From: Mesorhizobium sp. WSM4904
Lineage (GTDB): Bacteria > Pseudomonadota > Alphaproteobacteria > Rhizobiales > Rhizobiaceae
Direction: 5' to 3'
Length of the DNA: 64,000 nucleotides
Assembly (NCBI RefSeq): GCF_029674545.1
Contig: NZ_CP121354.1
Coordinates: forward strand, 372,001-436,000
Positions 59,281 to 64,000 of this stretch are shown here, one piece after another. Under the pieces are notes generated by a model. The model did not search any database and was not told the DNA's origin. It saw only the letters and a list, made by a program, of their open reading frames with translations. Numbering within the stretch: the first letter of the stretch is position 1; the number at the start of each line of letters is the position of its first letter. Made by a program: the position numbers and the translations under genes.

Positions 59281-60408
59281 ATGAGCGTTATCAACAAGGC
59301 GGCAGCCATCGGCGGCGGCGTCATCGGTGCCGGATGGGTGGCGCGGCTGCTCTTGAACGGCATCGACGTCGCGATCTTTGATCCCGATCCCGAAGCGTCG
59401 CGCAAAGTGAGCGAGGTGATGAAAGGCGCGCGCCGCGCCTACAAGCAGATGCTGCCCGGCGGCCTGCCCAAGGAAGGCAAGCTCACCTTCGCCAAGACGA
59501 TCGCCGAGGCCGTCGCCGACGCCGACTTCATCCAGGAAAGCGTGCCGGAGCGGCTCGACCTCAAGCACAAGGTGCTGGCCGAGATCGACCAGCATGCGCC
59601 GGCCAACGCCATCGTCGGTTCCTCGACCTCCGGCATCAAGCCGACCGACATGCAGGTGGCGATGAAGAAGCATCCGGAGCGGCTGGTCGTCGGCCATCCG
59701 TTCAATCCGGTCTATCTGTTGCCGCTGGTCGAGATCGTCGGCGGCCAGCAGACTTTCCCGGAGGCGATCGAGGTCGCCAAGGAGCTCTACGCCTCGATCG
59801 GCATGAAGCCGGTGGTGGTGCGCAAGGAGATCGAGGCCTTCGTCGGCGACCGCCTGCTCGAGGCCGCCTGGCGCGAGGCGCTGTGGCTGGTCAAGGACGG
59901 CATCTGCACCGTCGAGGAACTCGACGACATCATGCGCTATTCCTTCGGCCTGCGCTGGGCGCAGATGGGCATGTTCCAGGTTTACCGCGTCGCCGGCGGC
60001 GAGGCCGGCATGCGCCACTTCATGGCGCAGTTCGGCCCCTGCCTGAAATGGCCGTGGACCAAGCTGATGGACGTGCCGGAATTCAACGACGAATTGGTCG
60101 ATCTCATCGCCACGCAGTCGGACGAGCAGGCCAACGGGCTGTCGATCCGCGAGCTGGAGAAGATCCGCGACGACAATCTGGTCGCGATCATGGAAGCGCT
60201 GTCGAAGCAGAACAAAGGCAAGGGCTGGGGCGCCGGCGCGCTGCACAAGGATTATACCAGGCAGCTCGCCAAGCTGGCGGCGAAGCCGGCTGCCAAAGCC
60301 GCCGACAAGGCAAAGACCGCCAAGCCGGCGAAGAAGGCGGCGAAGCCGGTAAAGGCTGAAAAGCCGGCCAAAGCCGACAAGCAGAAGAAGAGCAAGAAGA
60401 AGGGCTGA
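59281..60408 (+). CDS. cdhA: L-carnitine 3-dehydrogenase with lysine-rich C-terminal tail
   Basis: 375 residues from the ATG at 59281, 2 bases after the preceding stop. The Rossmann motif AAIGGGVIGAGWVA is at 9-22; EADFIQESVPERLDLK, GSSTSGIKPTDMQ, GHPFNPVYLLPLVEIVGG and the C-terminal dimer domain RYSFGLRWAQMGMFQVYRVAGGEAGMRHFM match carnitine dehydrogenase. It oxidises L-carnitine to 3-dehydrocarnitine with NAD. Residues from about 330 are Ala/Lys/Pro-rich (AKPAKKAAKPVKAEKPAKA) like histone H1. Usual bacterial CdhA is about 320 residues or is fused to a thioesterase; no thioesterase is present here. Confidence 0.93.
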   Translation: MSVINKAAAIGGGVIGAGWVARLLLNGIDVAIFDPDPEASRKVSEVMKGARRAYKQMLPGGLPKEGKLTFAKTIAEAVADADFIQESVPERLDLKHKVLAEIDQHAPANAIVGSSTSGIKPTDMQVAMKKHPERLVVGHPFNPVYLLPLVEIVGGQQTFPEAIEVAKELYASIGMKPVVVRKEIEAFVGDRLLEAAWREALWLVKDGICTVEELDDIMRYSFGLRWAQMGMFQVYRVAGGEAGMRHFMAQFGPCLKWPWTKLMDVPEFNDELVDLIATQSDEQANGLSIRELEKIRDDNLVAIMEALSKQNKGKGWGAGALHKDYTRQLAKLAAKPAAKAADKAKTAKPAKKAAKPVKAEKPAKADKQKKSKKKG

Positions 60409-60412
60409 GGCG

Positions 60413-61576
60413 ATGCATTTCGGTCTTTCGGAAGAACAGAAGCTCATCGTCGAGACGACGCGCGCCTTCGTCGAGAACGAGCTTTACCCGCATGAGCGCG
60501 AGGTGGAGCGCACCGGCGTGCTGCGCCGCGAGCTGATCGACGAGCTGAAGGCCAAGGCGATCGCGGCCGGGCTCTACGCCGCCAACATGCCGGCCGATGT
60601 CGGCGGCGCCGGCCTCGATACGGTGAGCTGGCTGCTTTACGAAAAGGAGCTCGGCCGCGCCAACTACGCGCTGCACTGGACCTGCGTGGCGCGGCCGTCC
60701 AACATCCTGCTCGCCGGCACGCCGGAGCAGCGCGAAAAGTATCTCTTTCCCTGCATCCGCGGCGAGAAATGGGATTGCCTGGCGATGACCGAGCCCGGCG
60801 CCGGCTCCGATCTGCGCGGCATGAAGGCGACCGCGGTGCAGGACGGCTCGGACTGGGTGCTCAACGGCACCAAGCACTTCATCAGCCATGCCGACATCGC
60901 CGACTTCGCGATTTGTTTCATGGCCTCGGGCGAGGAGGATTCGCCGCGCGGCAAGCGCAAGAAGATCACCGCCTTCTTCGTCGACAAGGGCACAAAGGGT
61001 TTCACGGTGCGCGACGGCTATCGCAACGTCTCGCATCGCGGCTACACAAACTCGATCCTCGAATTCGACGATTGCCGGCTGCCGGCGAGCCAGGTTCTCG
61101 GCGAGGTGCACAAGGGCTTCGAGGTGGCGAACTCCTGGCTCGGAGCCACGCGGCTCCAGGTCGGAGCCACCTGCCTCGGCCGCGCCGAGCGCGCGCTCTC
61201 GCACGCCATCGAATATGCCGCGCAGCGCCAGCAGTTCGGCCAGCAGATCGGCAAGTTCCAGGGCGTCTCGTTCAAGCTCGCCGACATGGCGACCGAGCTG
61301 AAGGCCGCCGACCTGATGGTGTTCGAAGCCGGCTGGAAGTACGATCAGGGCACCGTCACCGATCAGGACATGGCGATGGCCAAGCTGAAGGCCACCGAGA
61401 TGCTGGCTTTCGTTGCCGACGAGGCGATCCAGATCCATGGCGGCATGGGGCTGATGGACGACCTGCCGCTCGAGCGCATCTGGCGGGACGCCCGCGTCGA
61501 GCGCATCTGGGAAGGCACGTCGGAGATTCAGCGACATATTATTTCGCGGGCGTTGCTGCGCCCGTTCGGGGCTTAG
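60413..61576 (+). CDS. Acyl-CoA dehydrogenase, probable gamma-butyrobetainyl-CoA dehydrogenase
   Basis: 387 residues. The three ACAD domains are complete: the N-terminal helices (MHFGLSEEQKLIVETTRAFVE), the beta domain (CLAMTEPGAGSDLRGMKATA), and the C-terminal helices (QQFGQQIGKFQGVSFKLADM, IQIHGGMGLMDDLPLERIWRDARVERIWEGTSEIQRHII). The flavin enzyme would form crotonobetainyl-CoA from gamma-butyrobetainyl-CoA, as described for Agrobacterium carnitine synthesis and similar in fold to CaiA. The specific substrate is inferred from the neighbours. It begins 4 bases after cdhA. Confidence 0.9.
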   Translation: MHFGLSEEQKLIVETTRAFVENELYPHEREVERTGVLRRELIDELKAKAIAAGLYAANMPADVGGAGLDTVSWLLYEKELGRANYALHWTCVARPSNILLAGTPEQREKYLFPCIRGEKWDCLAMTEPGAGSDLRGMKATAVQDGSDWVLNGTKHFISHADIADFAICFMASGEEDSPRGKRKKITAFFVDKGTKGFTVRDGYRNVSHRGYTNSILEFDDCRLPASQVLGEVHKGFEVANSWLGATRLQVGATCLGRAERALSHAIEYAAQRQQFGQQIGKFQGVSFKLADMATELKAADLMVFEAGWKYDQGTVTDQDMAMAKLKATEMLAFVADEAIQIHGGMGLMDDLPLERIWRDARVERIWEGTSEIQRHIISRALLRPFGA

Positions 61577-61622
61577 AGCATGATCGCCCCAAACCGGAAC
61601 CCGCCTTGGGAAGATCGTGCTC
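61576..61622. repeat. Short hairpin repeat inside the carnitine operon
   Basis: GAGCATGATC (61576-61585) pairs with GATCGTGCTC (61613-61622), one mismatch, around a loop with CCCCAAACCGG. It lies between the acyl-CoA dehydrogenase and the synthetase genes and resembles the hairpin at 8921-8968. Confidence 0.55.
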
Positions 61623-61632
61623 AAACGAAAAG

Positions 61633-63717
61633 ATGACCATGCATAAACTCGAACGTCTCCTGCGCCCGAAATCGATCGCCGTGTTCGGCGGGGCGCAGGC
61701 CGCCGCCGTCGTGGCGCAGTCGATCAAGATGGGCTTTGCCGGCGAAATCTGGCCGGTGCATCCGACCAAGGACGAGGTCGCCGGCCGCAAGGCCTACCGC
61801 TCCGTCGCCGACCTGCCCGGCGCGCCGGACGCCGCCTTTGTCGGCGTCAACCGCCATCTCACCATCGAGGTCGTCAAGGCGCTGGCCGAGCGCGGCGCAG
61901 GCGGCGCTGTATGCTTCGCGGCGGGCTTCCTCGAGACCGAAGCCTATGACGAGGACGGCGAGCGGCTGCAGGCCGAGCTCGTTGCCGCCGCCGGTGAGAT
62001 GCCGATCATCGGCCCGAACTGCTACGGCCTGATCAACTATGCCGACGGCGCGCTGCTTTGGCCCGACCAGCATGGCGGCATCAGGCTGCCGGAGGGAGGC
62101 AAGGGCGTCGCCATCATCACGCAGTCGTCCAACATCGCCATCAACATGACGATGCAGAAACGAGGCCTGCCGATCGCCTTCCTGATGACGGCCGGCAACC
62201 AGGCGCAGACCGGCCTCTCCGAAATGGCGCTTGGCCTGATCGAGGACGAGCGCGTCACCTCGCTTGGCCTGCATATCGAGGCTTTCGATTCGGTCGCCGG
62301 CTTCGAGCGGCTGGCGGCGAGAGCCCGCGAGCTGAAAAAACCGATCATCGCCATGAAGGTCGGCCGTTCCGAACAGGCCAGGCAGGCGACGGTGTCGCAC
62401 ACTGCCTCGCTCGCCGGTTCCGACGCCGCCTCCGGCGCCTTCCTGAAGCGTCTCGGCATCGCGCGCGTCGATTCCATTCCGGCCTTCATCGAAGCACTGA
62501 AGCTCCTGCACATCACCGGACCTTTGCCCGGCTACAGACTGTCGTCGATGAGCTGCTCGGGCGGCGAGGCATCGGTGATGGCCGACAGCGCCGAAGGGCG
62601 CTGGGTGCATTTCCCGGCGATGACCGCCGAGCACCGCGCCCATGTCAAATCGACGCTCGGACCGCTGGTCGCGGTCGCCAATCCGCTCGACTACCACACC
62701 TTCATCTGGAACAACGAGCCGGCGATGACGGCCACCTTCACCGCCATGGTGTCGGGCGGCTTCGACCTCAACATGCTGGTGCTCGACTTCCCGCGCCCCG
62801 ACCGCTGCTCCGACACCGACTGGTGGGCGACGCTGCGCGCCTTCGAGGCGGCGCTGAAGACCAACAGGGCGCAAGGCGCGATAGTCTCCTCATTGCCGGA
62901 GAACCTGCCGGAGGAATATACCGCCGGGCTGATGGCGCGCGGCATGGTGCCCTTGTTCGGCATTTCCGAGGCGATGGATGCCGCGCAGGCGGCAGCCTTC
63001 ATCGGCTGGGCGTGGCGTGAGCCACAGGCGCAGCCGGTCGACACCACGGCGGCCGGCGCGACCGATGGCAAGCATATCGCCCCCGACGAGGCCGAAGCCA
63101 AGGCACGCCTGATCGAGGCCGGCCTGCCGGTGCCTAGGGGCGAGCGCGCTTTCAACGCGGTCGAGGCCGTGATCTCGTCGATGGCGCTCGGCTTCCCGGT
63201 GGCGCTGAAGGCGCTGGGCGTGACCCACAAATCGGAACTCGGCGCGGTGCGGCTCAACCTCAAGGACGCCGAATCCGTCAGCAATGCGGCGCATGACCTC
63301 CTGCCGCTCGGCACGGGGCTCTATGCCGAACGCATGGTGCGTGACGGCGTCGCCGAGCTGATCGTCGGCTTCACCCGCGACCCGATGTTCGGTGCGGTGA
63401 TGACGCTGGGCACCGGCGGCGTGCTGGTCGAGCTTTTGCGCGACAGCGTGACCCTGATGTTGCCGGCGACGCGCGACGATATCGAGGCGGCATTGCGGGG
63501 GCTCAAGCTCTATCCCCTGCTCGAAGGCTATCGCGGTCGACCCAAGGCCGATGTCCAGGCCGCCATCGACGCCATCGCCGGCATTGCCGACTTCGTGCAG
63601 AAGAATGAAGGCGAGATCGAAGAGCTCGACATCAATCCGCTGATCGTCTGCGCCGAAGGCAAGGGCGCCTGGATCGCCGATGCGCTATTGGTGCTTGGAG
63701 AAAAGAAGAATGGCTGA
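61633..63717 (+). CDS. ADP-forming acyl-CoA synthetase (acetate-CoA ligase family)
   Basis: 694 residues from the ATG at 61633 (a second ATG at 61639). The alpha part has a CoA-binding Rossmann domain ([26 protein letters not shown]), two succinyl-CoA-ligase-like domains ([26 protein letters not shown] and [22 protein letters not shown] with the active His), and from about residue 480 an ATP-grasp domain (ESRL-type [48 protein letters not shown]). It should activate gamma-butyrobetaine or carnitine with CoA and ATP to give ADP, unlike AMP-forming CaiC. The substrate is inferred from the cluster. Confidence 0.92.
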   Translation: MTMHKLERLLRPKSIAVFGGAQAAAVVAQSIKMGFAGEIWPVHPTKDEVAGRKAYRSVADLPGAPDAAFVGVNRHLTIEVVKALAERGAGGAVCFAAGFLETEAYDEDGERLQAELVAAAGEMPIIGPNCYGLINYADGALLWPDQHGGIRLPEGGKGVAIITQSSNIAINMTMQKRGLPIAFLMTAGNQAQTGLSEMALGLIEDERVTSLGLHIEAFDSVAGFERLAARARELKKPIIAMKVGRSEQARQATVSHTASLAGSDAASGAFLKRLGIARVDSIPAFIEALKLLHITGPLPGYRLSSMSCSGGEASVMADSAEGRWVHFPAMTAEHRAHVKSTLGPLVAVANPLDYHTFIWNNEPAMTATFTAMVSGGFDLNMLVLDFPRPDRCSDTDWWATLRAFEAALKTNRAQGAIVSSLPENLPEEYTAGLMARGMVPLFGISEAMDAAQAAAFIGWAWREPQAQPVDTTAAGATDGKHIAPDEAEAKARLIEAGLPVPRGERAFNAVEAVISSMALGFPVALKALGVTHKSELGAVRLNLKDAESVSNAAHDLLPLGTGLYAERMVRDGVAELIVGFTRDPMFGAVMTLGTGGVLVELLRDSVTLMLPATRDDIEAALRGLKLYPLLEGYRGRPKADVQAAIDAIAGIADFVQKNEGEIEELDINPLIVCAEGKGAWIADALLVLGEKKNG

Positions 63718-64000
63718 CGTCATCACCACCCGCCGCGAAGGCACCATCCTCGAAGTGACGCTCGACCGGCCGAAGGCCAATGCCATCGACCTCAAGACGT
63801 CGCGGCTGATGGGCGAGACGTTCAAGGCGTTCCGCGACGATGCCAGCTTGCGCGTCGCCATCGTCAAGACGGCCGGCGACAAGTTCTTCAGCGCCGGCTG
63901 GGACCTGAAGGCTGCCGCCGCCGGCGACGCGGTCGACGGCGACTATGGCGTCGGCGGCTTTGCCGGGCTGCAGGAACTGCGCGACCTCAACAAGCCGGTC
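63710..64000 (+). CDS. caiD: Crotonobetainyl-CoA hydratase (carnitinyl-CoA dehydratase), N-terminal part
   Basis: The first 97 residues, cut by the right edge. [55 protein letters not shown] and [18 protein letters not shown] match, almost segment by segment, the N-terminus of E. coli CaiD as I recall it, of the enoyl-CoA hydratase family. It hydrates crotonobetainyl-CoA to L-carnitinyl-CoA. GGAGAAAAGA is the ribosome site, and the ATG overlaps the synthetase stop by 8 bases. It is the best evidence for the carnitine assignment of the cluster. Confidence 0.92.
   Translation, partial: MADVITTRREGTILEVTLDRPKANAIDLKTSRLMGETFKAFRDDASLRVAIVKTAGDKFFSAGWDLKAAAAGDAVDGDYGVGGFAGLQELRDLNKPV

Noticed and set aside
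60188..61624. 478-codon open frame on the minus strand
   Set aside because: Antisense to the acyl-CoA dehydrogenase; no recognisable domain.
60769..61632. Upstream extension of the acyl-CoA synthetase frame
   Set aside because: It overlaps the acyl-CoA dehydrogenase in another frame; the conserved N-terminus begins at 61633-61639.
1..64000. tRNA, rRNA, riboswitch, prophage or integrase genes
   Set aside because: No cloverleaf with conserved TTCGA-type arm, no rRNA core sequence, no purine riboswitch fold and no recombinase or phage protein was recognised by eye.

Overview
The window is GC-rich DNA, densely coding on both strands, and reads as chromosome of an alphaproteobacterium of the order Hyphomicrobiales, most likely Mesorhizobium or a close relative. 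This is inferred from gene content (an aglR-aglEFGAK locus, xylA/xylB, a cytochrome-type urate oxidase, a cdhR-linked carnitine locus) and from families of short palindromic intergenic repeats. No rRNA, tRNA, CRISPR array, integrase or phage gene was found. One complete insertion sequence is present. Both window ends cut genes: a glycerate kinase on the left and a caiD-type hydratase on the right.

Bases 1-16.8 kb are mainly a purine degradation region. Guanine deaminase (guaD), xanthine dehydrogenase (xdhA, xdhB, xdhC), membrane urate hydroxylase with a cytochrome c tail (puuD), hydroxyisourate hydrolase (uraH), a PuuE-UraD fusion, ureidoglycine aminohydrolase (allE) and ureidoglycolate lyase (allA) together cover guanine to glyoxylate. 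Only allantoate amidohydrolase is missing here. A LysR regulator diverges from puuD, and two flavin (luciferase-like) monooxygenases sit inside the region. The xdhC gene carries an in-frame palindromic repeat.

16.8-31 kb holds a BrnT/BrnA toxin-antitoxin pair, a CocE/NonD hydrolase with a peptide-type ABC transporter and a phosphodiesterase-like enzyme, an ECF sigma / anti-sigma / secreted subtilase operon, and an IS4-family element that inserted into a palindromic repeat and left a 10-bp target duplication. 30.5-38.5 kb is the alpha-glucoside locus: LacI-type AglR divergent from aglE-F-G-A-K, with palindromic operator candidates between them.

38.7-51.6 kb is mixed: two tandem tiny secreted proteins, a molybdopterin oxidoreductase with a ferredoxin reductase, a Deg protease, an MBL hydrolase with a PPi-type phosphofructokinase, an L,D-transpeptidase, a LysE exporter, a TTC38-like TPR protein, xylB and xylA. 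51.6-54.4 kb is a less typical two-gene module: a small membrane protein with a short C-terminal glycine-rich tail, and an 815-residue exported protein with ten 47-residue TPR-like repeats.

56.6-64 kb is a carnitine/gamma-butyrobetaine catabolic cluster: a GlxA/CdhR-type AraC regulator divergent from a BKACE enzyme, an HD-domain protein, L-carnitine dehydrogenase with a lysine-rich tail, an acyl-CoA dehydrogenase, an ADP-forming acyl-CoA synthetase and a CaiD-like hydratase. The set suggests a CoA-dependent route from gamma-butyrobetaine to L-carnitine, followed by oxidation and cleavage to glycine betaine.
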